NCBI GenBank assembly: GCA_964006375.1 | Contig: OZ023267.1 | Location: 36,405,766-36,469,765, forward strand | DNA from: Tillus elongatus | Lineage: Eukaryota > Arthropoda > Insecta > Coleoptera > Cleridae | Reading direction: 5' to 3' | DNA length: 64,000 bases | Shown here: positions 45,319 through 56,350 of the stretch, in pieces | Layout: every line of letters begins with the position of its first letter | How positions within the stretch are numbered: position 1 is the stretch's first letter | Notes under the pieces: generated by a model | Told to the model about the DNA's origin: nothing | The model's database searches: none | The model's input: only the letters and a program-made list of their open reading frames with translations | Made by a program: the position numbers and the translations under genes

Positions 45319-47604
45319 CAGGGTGGCTCAATTTCGAGCCTCATCATTGGTATCGCGGAAACTGTAAGATACAACGCCAGTTAAATTATGGCAAAGTTGC
45401 GTAATTTAATGCTCAGCAAAATGCAGTTTAGAAAATTAGAAAATTCCGAATACTTCCTGTGATAATCGGAAAAAACTGAAAACTCATAAAATCTGTTTGT
45501 TTTTTTTTGCGTTATTTGAAAAGATATAACAAAATGAATCATACTTCATGAAGGTCACTTTTCCTCTCCTACATTTTCAAATTTTAAATCCGATGTTTCG
45601 TCTTTCAGAAACCATCAACTCCATTTTTTGAAATGCGACCCTGGATTTTTTATTTCATATTTTGTTACCTTTGGACTACCTCAAAACAATGCCTTATCAC
45701 AACTTTTGAATTTCAAACGTTTTGATAACAAAAAATGAGATTTTCAGTATTTCTTGAAAATATGTAATGCTTACTTAACTTTTAAAATGGACAAATTAAA
45801 AAACCTAAAGTAAATGCTCGAATAAGCCCCCTTGGAGTTCTATGCATTTTCGCATACGTCTTTGCAGATTGTTCGTAACAGCCCGGTGGATTATTCTTCC
45901 TCTTGCTCGTAGAGTTGTGAATTCTAACACTAACTTTTGGCGCAAAATGTTTATATCATTTGGAAAAGTATCCTTTAATAAGCGATTTTTCAAGAATCCC
46001 CATAAAGAATAATCCAGCGGGGACAAATCAGGACTTCTGATAGGCCAGCGCACTACTCATTGGTTTCCATTGATTGGGAAATGTTTCATTAAGAAACTCG
46101 GTTACTGCCCTTCCATTATGGGGTGGTGCACCATCCTGTTGCCACCACAGCTGCCACAGCATATTCAACGGTTCATCTTCAAGCGCATCGAATATAGAAT
46201 TATGGATTAAATTAACATACCGTTCAGTATTTAAGTTTCCATCATAAATAATTTTCGTTTGATACATTCCAACCCAAACATTAAATGATTTTCGTCCCTG
46301 TCTTCGAACTTGCCAATTTTGGTACAGATTTTCTACTCCATAATAATGCTCATTCTTTCTGTTAAAAAGGCTGCTTGTCGAAAAATTACATTCATCTGTC
46401 CAGATGATTTTATTTAAGGAATCATTGCAGAATTCAAGCCTTCTGTCCCTGTCTCCTGGTCTTAGTTCTTGGCAAACATGAAGTTTATAGAGATGATACT
46501 TATGTTTTTTGAAAACCCTCTGAATTCGGCTTCGTCATATTCAGTTCTGAAGCAAATGGCCGTGTTGAACCACGAGGATTTTCCGTAACCTTTAACAAAA
46601 CGTTTTGGTGAAATATTATAGTAATAAAAGATTGCATAGCATCATTTTATAACGATACTTACAGCATTTAAAACAGCTTCTTCATCTTCAGATTTCATTC
46701 GTTGGCCGTACGAATTTCTATGTTTACCAAAACTACCAAAGGGACCTAAATTTCTGTCCAAATTGTTAAAATATGAATAATGGGGTTGTGGACGCTCAGG
46801 GTATTGCTCTAAATACCGTTCACATGAAATGTCGGAGTTTATGTTATTACTATAATAAATCTGAAGCATATCACGTTTCTCGAAATTGGAAAACACCATT
46901 TTTGCTCTCTTAATGTTTATTTTGAAAGTTAAATTGTCAAAAGTTCTATTGTCATATTATGTCAAGCAAGCCTGATATTTCTGAATATCAAAGCCGCCGA
47001 GATGAACGAACAGACATGTCATTGCATTGCATTGGATTGAACTTAAAATATTTGACTCATAATCATAAATTTGGGTTCTTCTTTACCTACCTAATCAAAT
47101 TATATTATTGAAGAAATATTTTGTTTCAAAAGCAGTCATATTAAATATTTTCAAGAAAGACGGAAAATGTCATTTTTTGCTATCAAAACGTTTTAAATTC
47201 AAAAGTTGTGATGAGGCATTGTTTTGAGGTAGTCCAAAGGTAACAAAATATGATATAAAAAATCCAGGGCCGTATTTGAAAAAATGGAATCGATGATGGT
47301 TTCTGAAAGACGAAACATCGGATTTCAAATTTGAAAATGTTATCTTATAGGAGAGGAAAAGTGGCCTTGATGAAGTGTGATTCATTTTGTTATATCTTTT
47401 CAAATAACGCCAGAAAAAAATAAAACAGATTTTATGAGTTTTCGGTTTTTTCCGATTATCACCGGAAGTATTCGGAATTTTCTAATTTTCTAAACTGCAT
47501 TTTGCTGAGCATCAAATTACGCAACTTTGCAATAATTTAACTGACGTTGTCTCTCTTACAGTTTCCGCGATACCAATGATGAGGCTCGAATTTGAGCCAC
47601 CCTG
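45319..47604 (-). mobile_element. Tc1/mariner-superfamily element with 427-bp inverted repeats
   Basis: The left end CAGGGTGGCTCAATTTCGAG (45319) and the inverted right end finishing GAGCCACCCTG (47604) sit in TA targets. Inverted similarity extends from 45319 to about 45745 and from about 47178 to 47604, unusually long for this superfamily. The centre codes for a transposase on the minus strand. Confidence 0.92.
45805..46899 (-). pseudogene. mariner/Tc1-like DDD transposase with an intron, frameshifted
   Basis: Exon 1 (46899-46663) encodes a DUF4817-like helix-turn-helix (MVFSNFEKRDMLQIYYSNNI, later YLEQYPERPQPHYSYFNNL). GTAAGT at 46662 and TTGTTAAAG ending at 46590 bound a 73-base intron; joining them gives NAVTENPRGSTRPFASEL. 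After a shift near 46545 the frame reads QRVFKKHKYHLYKLHVCQEL, KIIWTDECNFSTS (first Asp), FNVWVGMY, and WWQQDGAPPHNGRAV (second Asp). A further shift near 46055 leads to WPIRSPDLSPLDYSLWGFLK (third Asp) and the end RRMRKCIELQGGLFEHLL. All three catalytic Asp residues are preserved, so only small lesions disable it. Confidence 0.88.
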
Positions 47605-48389
47605 TACAGCTGCATGATTTAAAATAGATAGAATCATCATGACAAAATTGGCATCACTTATACCATTATTTAAATAAATTATTCAAATAAATAACCAGGT
47701 TAGTTTTTCAATTCGTTTTCAAAGCTTTTAAGTAATGAAACGGTGTGATTGATCTTGACCAAGTATTGTACATTGAGTATTTACCCTTTTATTAGCTTAA
47801 AATTGAAATGTGACGCTTACCTTTTCTCTGTGAATTAAGGAAAACTATTATGTCTGTCTCGTCTGATTATAAGAATTTAAAATATTTGTTTTATTTTTAA
47901 GATAGTCATAGATGTATATATTTATATTAAATAAAATTAATGATTGTTAAGCTGACATTGTATACACATTGTCATAAAGTAAGAAAAAATTAACACCAAA
48001 TCGTTTATTAGGTTTTTTGAAGTGTACCATTTTAAAATTTTGAAAATGTTACCCATCATCTTTGGAATTTAAACTATTTTTGTATGTTGCTATTTATTAA
48101 TTACGTGAATTTTATAAAATCTTTAGTCGGGCCATTCAATTTGCTGTCTCAACTAAAAGAGATTTTGCCAAATATTGTTGTCATCTGTGTTTTGGTGTCT
48201 ACATGTATAGATACTATTCAATGTCATGTCTGTACATTTAATATAATTAGTAATGTCATACCATTTATACAGATAAATGACCAGTAATTTTGATTTGATC
48301 TTTTAACTACGACAAATTTTACTTTATAATGTCTGGTATTTAAGTGAAATAGTGTTGCTAAAAAAAAAATTCTGTGGCTGCAGAATAAA
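47605..48389. other. no gene recognised
   Basis: AT-rich DNA with no open frame or repeat of note. Confidence 0.4.
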
Positions 48390-51362
48390 TATCTGGTTTT
48401 AACCGAACTATATCCTTAGATTGAGGTTTTTGACTAGTACACCAGTCAAAAAACTTCAAAAAATGACCCAACCTCCTGAAAAATCCGAAAGTTTTGAACC
48501 TTCGCACACTTATTTAGAGGTACCTAAGAATGAATATACCGAAAGTTCTAATGAATATGAGGCGAGCTCTAGCGGCAATTAGCAAAAGTAGGGCACTTTC
48601 TTTGGTTTTTTGTTAGTATCTCGAGAACCGTTGGTCGGAGGCAAAAGTTGATTATATACATAATTAAGGCTTATCAAATTTTCTACAAATTATTATATAC
48701 ATTTTTCTCATATTCCCAATGACTTCCGAGTTATAGACGCTAAAAGAGAGCATTTTGTGAAAAACCACGCTAGGGCGGTACAATATGGCATTTCTAATAA
48801 TATTTGACAATGGTTTACCTACATTGTTGTATACTAGGGATAATTGAGGAGATAAACTTCACCACTTTGTATGTGATGTATGTTACTTATGATGTATATT
48901 GATGAGGCACATGATGTAGGTATATTAAACAATGAAATATATGAACAAAAAAAAAGCTGAGGTTATTCAAAGGAGAATTTTGTGCAGAAAAATCAATCAG
49001 CTCTGAATCGCTTCTTGGTAGAGTGCCCTGCAATTTGATTATCTTGGTCAGCTTCTACACTTGCTGCGTGAAACAATAGGTAAGTATGCATGAGATGAAG
49101 GTTAATATTGAGACATTTTGCTGCCAACCAAAGAATATCGTATGGAGTTAGCTAATCAGTTTTCTTGACTATATCTTTCAGATCCTCCACAATCACATTA
49201 TTAAATCCACCTTGTGATTTTTGGTAAATTTGTAAAGTAATCACTCCAAGTTCCCCTACTGTCGTAGCAGGTGCTACCTTGGTGAGCCTCGGTATTGGTT
49301 TTTCATGTTTGCTTCCAGTTGTGCTTCCAGAAGGCACACATTTGATGACACCCATAGAATGGAATGTGTTGAGACTGTCCAGTGTTCTAACATTAAAGTC
49401 CGCGTTGTCAAACACAAATTGTTGAAAAAGAGTATCATTATCAGGTTGAATGTGATGAATTGCTGACATTTCCAGCTGCTGTGCGCTATGATATGAAGCA
49501 CTGAACCCTAAACTTGATAAAAGGTTTACCAACTTCTTGCTTGCAAATCTTCTGGACACAAACAAAGCAACACTGTTCATTATTGCTGATATAAAAGAGG
49601 TTGGACGTATCGCAGAGATAATACTGTGAGCAATTGAAATTCATTTTCTTTTTCTATTTGCATTATCTGCTTTTTTCATTATCAGTGTCTCCAGAAAAAC
49701 TTGTAGAGTTGGGGGTACACAAGAACCTGCTTCTTTTAAAAAGTTGTTGCCACGAGGGTAGGCGCTTGTATCATACACATTTTTCTGAACATCCTGCCTT
49801 ATTATTTTTGCTGCTGCTTGTACGATTCTTAGTGACTCATTACTTTCATCAGCTTTTCTGTCATCATACCATGAGTTCAAAATTTTGAATCCAACATTAT
49901 TGAAACAGATGGTTGCATCTCTCCGTCCAACTCCCACAGCAATTATAATTCTCTCTCCATATTTGTCTTTGAGTTTGCTTTTAATTGTATCATTTGAAGG
50001 AACATCCCCAGATACTGCAGAACGTAATTGTTCAAAGGAAAGTTGGCATCCCTCACTATTCTCAATGAGGGAGTAAATCTCTTCCATAGCCTTTATAATG
50101 TAATCTGCCTCGGGACGTCCACGTTTTCTACCCTCTTCTGGAGGTTTGTGGGACACAAATTGTTGGTAGCAGTCCAGGTGGTACACTCCATCAGCGGCGA
50201 CAAGATCGCTAATGCCAGACAGGCGCAGCCTAACTTCTGCCTTTTCATCATTTCTCCTGTCTGGAGAATTCAACTCGTAATCATTTCCTTACTTCGACAA
50301 TAGAATGCATCTCTGCAGGCTTTGATAGGTTTCTTTATTTGTTTTTTTAAATACTCTTCATCAGTAACATCTGCACAGAAGAAACATTTTGTTTTAAATT
50401 CAAATATTGTTTTCACAGACGACCTTGTTTGGGGCAAAGAGCTATCTTGTGTTGATGAAGACGGGTCTGCAGCAGACTGCTGTTTCAGGAAAGCCTTTAT
50501 AGACTCATCCCGTGTGTACTCTTTTCGGCACTCAGTGTGTATCTAATTCTCACTACCACGAAGCATAGAACCCAAATCATCTTTCCTTTGCTCACTAGCA
50601 AGCAGTAACGATCTGATTCCCTTCAAACCAACTTTCGGTACACCAGAAGGTGAACCAAGAATTTTGTCGCACAACAACCAGTTCTCTTCCATTTCATATG
50701 TCTTTTATGTAAACACAACATACGTCTACTATGCGAAAAACTACTAAGGCACTGACCGAACAAAAATGGTAAGAACGCACGAAAATGTAATATAAAAAAA
50801 AACGAATGACCTCACATCAGACTCATACAACGACGCGGATAGCAGGAAAACCTGACTGGAACTAACTGCCGCTCCGCGCCGGTTTAGTAAGCATTGTAAG
50901 TACTATATTTAATTTAGTAACTTATTATGGTCACATATTATTAGAGATGTCATATTTTACCGTCCTAACGTGTTTTTTTTACTAAACGCTCTCTTTTAGC
51001 GCCTATAACTCGGGAACCATTGGGAATACGAGAAAAATGTGTAGAACCATTTTTGTAGAAAAATTGATAGTCCTTAATTATGTATATAATAAACTTTTGC
51101 CCGCGACCAACGGTTCTCGAGATATTAACGAAAAACGAAAGAAAGTGCCCTATTTTCGCTAATTGCCGCTAGAGCTCGCCTAATATTCATAAGGACTTTC
51201 GGTATATTCATTCTTACGTACCTTTAAATAAGTATGCGAAGTTTCAAAACTTTCGGATTTTTCAGGAGGTTAAACATTGTTTTGACTGGACTAGTTTAAA
51301 ACCTTCAATTAACTTTGATAAAATAATTAAATGTCACGTGAACATGTTAAACCAGATATCTT
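48390..51362 (-). mobile_element. putative DNA transposon of unassigned family with long inverted repeats
   Basis: Long inverted similarity joins about 48433-48803 with 50935-51291, including AGCGGCAATTAGCAAAA-like, ATCTCGAGAACCGTTGGTCG and CGCTAAAAGAGAG-like phrases. Weaker similarity (ATATCTGGTTT) extends out to 48390 and 51362. The exact ends and the target duplication are unclear; ACTAGT appears near both inner ends. The interior carries one minus-strand gene remnant whose family I cannot link to any known transposase. Confidence 0.7.
49152..50692 (-). pseudogene. uncharacterised protein of the inverted-repeat element, disrupted
   Basis: From the ATG at 50692 the minus strand reads MEENWLLCDKILGSPSGVPK, HTECRKEYTR, then KTKCFFCADV and a Cys-containing segment that may bind metal. 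A stop interrupts at about 50543 and a shift at about 50277. It continues VYHLDCYQQFVSHKPPEEGR, KRGRPEADYIIKAMEEIYSL, VQAAAKIIRQDVQKNVYDTS and VPPTLQVFLETLIMKK. After an in-frame TGA at 49643-49641 come SIISAIRPTSFISAIMNSVA, SSLGFSASYHSAQQLE, FVFDNADFNVRTLDSLNTFH and VIKCVPSG. The DNADFN-type segment contains three acidic residues, but I cannot call it a catalytic site. The protein looks like a family of uncharacterised arthropod proteins; the C-terminal third is missing here. Confidence 0.72.
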
Positions 51363-51764
51363 AGATATAGGTTCTTGAAAAGTACATGAAAAACAGTTTT
51401 GGTCTACAAAGCATAGATAGACATTTAATATTGCTTTGTCTTTGTTTTTATTTTTTGTGATACCTGCATGTCCATATTTTACTGCCTCACCTTTATCGTG
51501 TTACGTGTTTGAAAAAGTCTGTAACGTATCTGTATAAATGGTATACATAGTTTACAATACACATTACCAAATTGTTAACATTGATCTCTACAAAAGTTTG
51601 TGTTCATAAATTGTCAACTATTTCAATGATTGGTCATTTAGGAGTATAGACACTACATAATTATTGGTTTTTAAAATTTTTGTTGATCATGTATGTAATA
51701 AATAAATCAAGTTGAAAATTGTTTAATTTTTTACCCACCCTTTTATACAGGTATTTGTAATACT

Positions 51765-52765
51765 TTATTCGTTCCATAAATACCCTATTGGGTGTAGAAC
51801 ATGTCATTTGCGAATATAAAATAAATGTAAATATAAATCTAAATATAAACATATATACACACACATATATAACACTATAACAAACAATAACAAATGTATA
51901 CACAAAATCAAAACATAAAATAAAATATCGTCAATGCAGCAGTATTAATTCGATAATATAAAAACTTAGACTTAACAAGGCAGCCACACACCCGCATATA
52001 CACCCCACAAATATTGTATTAACCCCCTCAGAGAAACCATGCAGTGGTGAATGTTGCCATGCTAAAGTGACAGCTATTAATCTTGATCTTGGAGTGCTAG
52101 CCGTATGTCTCAGTCCCTGAAGAATTCATTGCAGGAATAGTAACACTTTCTCAGTAGAATATCCTTTAGTTCTTTTTTCAGTGTTTTTACATCCATATTT
52201 TTCCAACAGAGAGGTAGGTGATTGAATATTTTTATCATCTGATATTCTGCATTTCTCTGCACTTTTGTTAATGGTGTTTTTGGAAGTAGGAGTTTCTGAT
52301 TCAATCTGAACCTTATATGATGCTCATGCTCAGGCAGGTATTTTGAGAAAAACGACATATTTTGCTTGACAAACAGGACACATTTCAATATGTATAAACA
52401 ATGTAGGGTCAGTATATTCTCTATGAAATACTGCCTGCAGGACTCTCGAGGTTTCAGCCCATACATGGACCTGACACAAGACTTCTGCAGTATGAATATG
52501 CGGTCCACATCCACAGAGTTTCCCCAGAACACAATGCCATACTTAAGCATTGCATACACATACGCATAATAAACCATAAGACATGTGCCCTCATCCACAC
52601 TTCTCTGCAGCACTCTTAAGGCATATGAAGAACTAGAGATCTTGGGAGCGATATACTCTATGTGTTTTCTCCAGTTCACATTATTGTCTATGATCAGGCC
52701 AAGAAACTTGCAGATTTGTGAAGTCTGCAACTGAATGTTACCACAATTGATTCTTAATTCAAAGC
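51765..52765 (-). pseudogene. non-LTR retrotransposon 3' end: polymerase C-terminus and 3' UTR
   Basis: The minus-strand open frame from about 52765 to 52110 reads KFLGLIIDNNVNWRKHIEYI, YYAYVYAMLKYGIVFWGNS, RIFILQKSCVRSMYGLKPRE and HIRFRLNQKLLLPKT. This is the thumb and C-terminal tail of a CR1/jockey-like reverse transcriptase. The 3' untranslated part ends near 51765 with ACATGTTCTACACCCAATAG and a GAACGAATAAA terminus, typical of these elements. The 206-codon frame is open, so the insertion is fairly young, but 5' truncation removes the YADD core. Confidence 0.85.
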
Positions 52766-54659
52766 TGCGATTTTAAAATATTAAATGAAATGAATTTATT
52801 GCACAATGGGCAAAGTTACACAGACAATAATTTAACAGAAGCGATGTAATACAAACAAAATACCTTTCTTGCCTGGGACCTCGGTGATGGAACATGATAC
52901 CAAACACTATACCTCTACACTGCTTAATAAAAAAGTTATTTTGCGCATGCCCAAACCGCCACCTTTGCGTACGTCACACCACCAAAAATCAAAATGGCGG
53001 GTCCTGTGACGTTGACAGGTGGTGCCATCTGTCGTTTAAAAATTTAAATTTTTCGCGTTTTTCACTTTCGGTCGGCGATCTTGGACGCTAACTTGGATTA
53101 CGTCACCCCAGGTTTGTCCCCCCCCCCCCCTATTGGCTCACCATCCAGTGACGTCACTCCGGGGCAGTGGCAAACTGGAGGAAGTGAAAGGTCCAGAACC
53201 CCTCATCTATACCTACTGTCCTTATTAGTGAATTTTTCGTTTTACGAAACATTCGCTAAAACGGTTGATTTTATAAATGCTATGAATAAAAACAAAAATA
53301 TTTTGAAATCAATTCTCTATCAAATGCGATTTACTAAAATGATCTCAGGATCGAAAAGTTTCTTTGCACAGCAGCGCCCTCTACGTGTGTGACTATAAAA
53401 ACAATTTTTTTCCACAAAGTTTTGAGTCCTTAATCTAACACCACTAACAGCTATCAAAAATCCCATTTAGTGAAAGAAAATGGCATTGAAAATTTTACCT
53501 TGGTCATTAGTGTCAGATATACTTGATTCTTGGGTTGATCGCAAGAGTCAAGAGTTTAATAGAATTCGACGTTTTGGCCCCTGTTTTGGAGCAATTTTTA
53601 AGGTTAAGGAAATATGAAAGGAAAAGGACTCTTAAGGCCTCAATCTGTCTACTTCTTAGAACAGTGGATAATGATAGGTTGGGTTGTTGTAGCTAGATTA
53701 CGAACCCTGCCTTTATTCAATGGCTAAATATGTTGCCCACACCTCCTGGGTTTTGGCTCATACCAAGTGTTCTACTCAAAAATTTAAAGTTAGGTAAGGA
53801 AATAGGCGGAGAGGTTGGATGCGAATACACTCGTTTATTGGAGAACTGGACTAAATATTTTAAAAAATTCGGGACGCAGCAAGTGTGTTATAGTAGTGAA
53901 TTTTCATAATAATTGTACACTATTAGTAAGTGACGAACAACAGCTCGATGGGCCACGGGAACCTCCCTTTTCCACAGAGTAAATGACTTGTTGAACAGAT
54001 GGAGATTAAGGAGCAGCCTCATTCTCTGGTACACACAGTTTGTAGCAGTTAAATGGGAACGAGGCGCCGTCTTGCCATATGGCCCACGTGGTTTTCAACA
54101 CTCTTCAGAATGTCACGTGGCTGCTACGGGCCTGTTCGCCCAATGGCCAGGGGACAACGAAGGACTCAAACTGATGAGTGAACTGCACCATAGAACGATC
54201 ACTGATGAAATGGGGGCTTTGCAGAGTTCTTGATTTTGAAGTATTCTTGGGGACGAGAAGGGGTAGGCAGCCAATCAGACCGCCATTCGAAAAGCTAAAT
54301 ATCCAGTGTGACATCTTCGGGTTGACCAACATTGCACGACATGCACAGGGTGACCAACTGTATTTTGGTGTCCATAGTCGGCACGTGCGTGTGGCAAAAA
54401 GGTTTTGAAAATAACGACGGAACACCATGAAATCTAAATTTTGGTGTCTGACTTACCCTTTATATCTTAAACCTACCTACCAAATTTGGTTACCATAGTT
54501 TTTTTATTTTTTGCGATAAAATTTTTTTCCAAAGAAAACAGCATTTTCCCGGAAAACCTACCGATTAGTTTCCTAAAACCATAAATTCACGGAGTCACAA
54601 CAGGCAACCAGTACACATTTGCAGCAACATTGGGAAGACCCTCAATTCGAGGGTCTTTC
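52766..54659. other. no gene recognised; C-tract and GC-rich patches
   Basis: A 14-base C tract lies near 53119 in a GC-rich patch (52960-53200) with several ACGTCA-like words. Another GC-rich patch at 53950-54420 has weak open frames on both strands and no recognisable product. CAGTGACGTCACTCC at about 53147 is a CRE-like palindrome, which could be regulatory or chance. Confidence 0.35.
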
Positions 54660-55417
54660 CTTAAAATTTGCCGGTTGATTGGATGAAAATGCCTTCCGGT
54701 GCTGATAGTTGTGGAGATAGGTCAACATTAAATCAAACATACCAAAATATTTTAAACTTTTTTAGATTTCTAGATCTATAGATAAGCTTAATTATAAATA
54801 TGTTGTTTGGTATTAGCTAGGCAGTTTTAGCAAACAGATTCAGTGGGTTCAAAGTGAGCATGATAAAAATAAAATAACCACTTAAAATTTGAACTGTCTC
54901 CTGATTGTGAATAATTGACTGTTTTCGCTCATTGTGAAATAAAGCATGTTGAAACCAGTGTTTTCCAAAGGAAATCTGCAATTATCCTCATAAATTCTGA
55001 AAATTTATGTTACCGATCACCTTCGAATACTGCCATCATCATGTTACTTATAAAGGTGCTGGGAAGCTAGGGTACATAAAAAAAATAATTCTGATTGCTA
55101 AATGACTCCATAATGTCTTTGTGTCCCACCAGTTGTCAAAAATATGCATGAGTGAAATCTCCTGAAATTATGCTATCGACTCAATGAGACCGATAATAAG
55201 TTTAAAGCGCTGCTACCAAGTTAAAGGTGCCGCAACTTCGCTACCTTTGGCAGTATTCTATGCCTGTAAAGTTAAATTTCGAAGTATTTTTGTGCAACGA
55301 ACTTCGAACTATTTTGGAGAATTACATATTTCGAATTTCGAACTACTTCAACATCGCTAATGTGAACATATTTTCGAACCCAAGGTTCGGTTCCTTTCAA
55401 AGCTTCGCACACCTCTA
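54660..55417. mobile_element. hAT-type MITE, 5'-truncated copy with indel
   Basis: Matches the right part of the MITE at 16471-17310, starting at the phrase GGTTGATTGGATGAAAATGC and ending AGCTTCGCACACCTCTA at 55417. It carries about 200 extra bases (54712-54920) relative to the complete copy, either an insertion here or a deletion there. Confidence 0.85.
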
Positions 55418-55427
55418 AGATATATAT

Positions 55428-55431
55428 AAAT

Positions 55432-55513
<82 letters not shown>
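55428..55513. repeat. (TA)n microsatellite
   Basis: A TA repeat of about 80 bases starting ten bases after the MITE end and about 100 bases beyond the ALKBH8 stop codon. Confidence 0.97.
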
Positions 55514-55516
<3 letters not shown>

Positions 55517-55618
55517 GGAAAACTGCTATGTATGATGAACTTTAACAACAAAGAAAAAAACCACATGGTATAAAATATATTTTTTATTACTGTAACGATA
55601 GTTCATTAGACAGATTTG

Positions 55619-56050
55619 TCACTTTATTTTCTTTATTATAACACACCAGTTACCTTCATCATAATAACTGTGAACTATATCAACACTGTCATTCATTTTA
55701 CACAAGTTTTCCAGTTCACCTTCTTCGAAAACATGATAATACCTAAGAAAAGTCTCTTCATTTTCTGCTTTCTGATGTACACCCTTTATTTTCCACGGCA
55801 CCAATAAATCCTTGTGCTGAAAAAATGTCCTGTTTTTGTGTAGAGGTAAAGTAACATCATCCATTACAGTTACAGATTCGGTAGATTCTGAAATGATCTC
55901 TGCTGTGGGTTTTCTGTTTTTTCTATCTTGTTTAATATACGCTGTTTTTTGTTCATCTCGAACTTGAGTTTTTGCCCACACATAAATTAATGCTTCACCG
56001 CTTATTCTCAAAACACGAATTATTTCGCTGACTGCTTGAAGTCTTCTTTC
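55619..56050 (-). CDS. ALKBH8: ALKBH8, last exon and stop
   Basis: The exon starts after ATTCGTCAG, 150 bases downstream of the previous exon, and continues in phase 0. It encodes ERRLQAVSEIIRVLRISGEA and LIYVWAKTQ, the end of the methyltransferase fold. A variable Lys/Glu-rich linker follows. The Trm9-type terminus comes last: LPLHKNRTFFQHKDLLVPWK, FLRYYHVFEEGELENLC and IVHSYYDEGNWCVIIKK. TGA is at 55621-55619. The shared N-R-T and YYDxGNWCV signatures make the assignment firm. The coding sequence visible in the window is intact. Confidence 0.95.
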   Translation of the reverse strand, partial: ERRLQAVSEIIRVLRISGEALIYVWAKTQVRDEQKTAYIKQDRKNRKPTAEIISESTESVTVMDDVTLPLHKNRTFFQHKDLLVPWKIKGVHQKAENEETFLRYYHVFEEGELENLCKMNDSVDIVHSYYDEGNWCVIIKKIK

Positions 56051-56200
56051 CTGACGAATAGTATAAAATTAAAATAAATTAAAATGTAAAGTTAATCTAA
56101 ATATATGATATATAAAATGTCAAACCTAACTACATTAATTTTCAATGGCTAAGCATCTCTAAAACAATATGTAAAAAAATCATAAACTCAAAAAACATAC

Positions 56201-56350
56201 ATGATTAGCCATATGGTGAATCACAGCAATGCTAATGGCCCCATCAACTGAATTGTCCCTCAGTGGAATATTAAGCGAATCACAAATAAATACTTCAAAA
56301 CTCCGCTCTTTGCAGACATTGATTAAACTGGGGCTTCTGTCACACCCTAC
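56201..56350 (-). CDS. ALKBH8: ALKBH8, middle methyltransferase exon
   Basis: A 150-base phase-0 exon between the acceptor ATTTTGCAG and the donor GTATGT. It encodes VGCDRSPSLINVCKERSFEV, FICDSLNIPLRDNSVDGAIS and IAVIHHMANH. These are SAM-methyltransferase motifs II to IV: the acidic D of GCDRS and the CDSLNIP segment that contact the cofactor. The sequence continues in frame from the AlkB exon across a 6.9 kb intron full of transposon remnants. Confidence 0.93.

Noticed and set aside
50322..50546. Plus-strand frames over the 48390-51362 element.
   Set aside because: They are shadows of the minus-strand protein, which shows a consistent reading with recognisable internal conservation.
53140..53165. 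CRE-like TGACGTCA palindrome as a promoter element.
   Set aside because: No gene start is visible nearby, and the GC-rich patch has several similar words. It could be chance.
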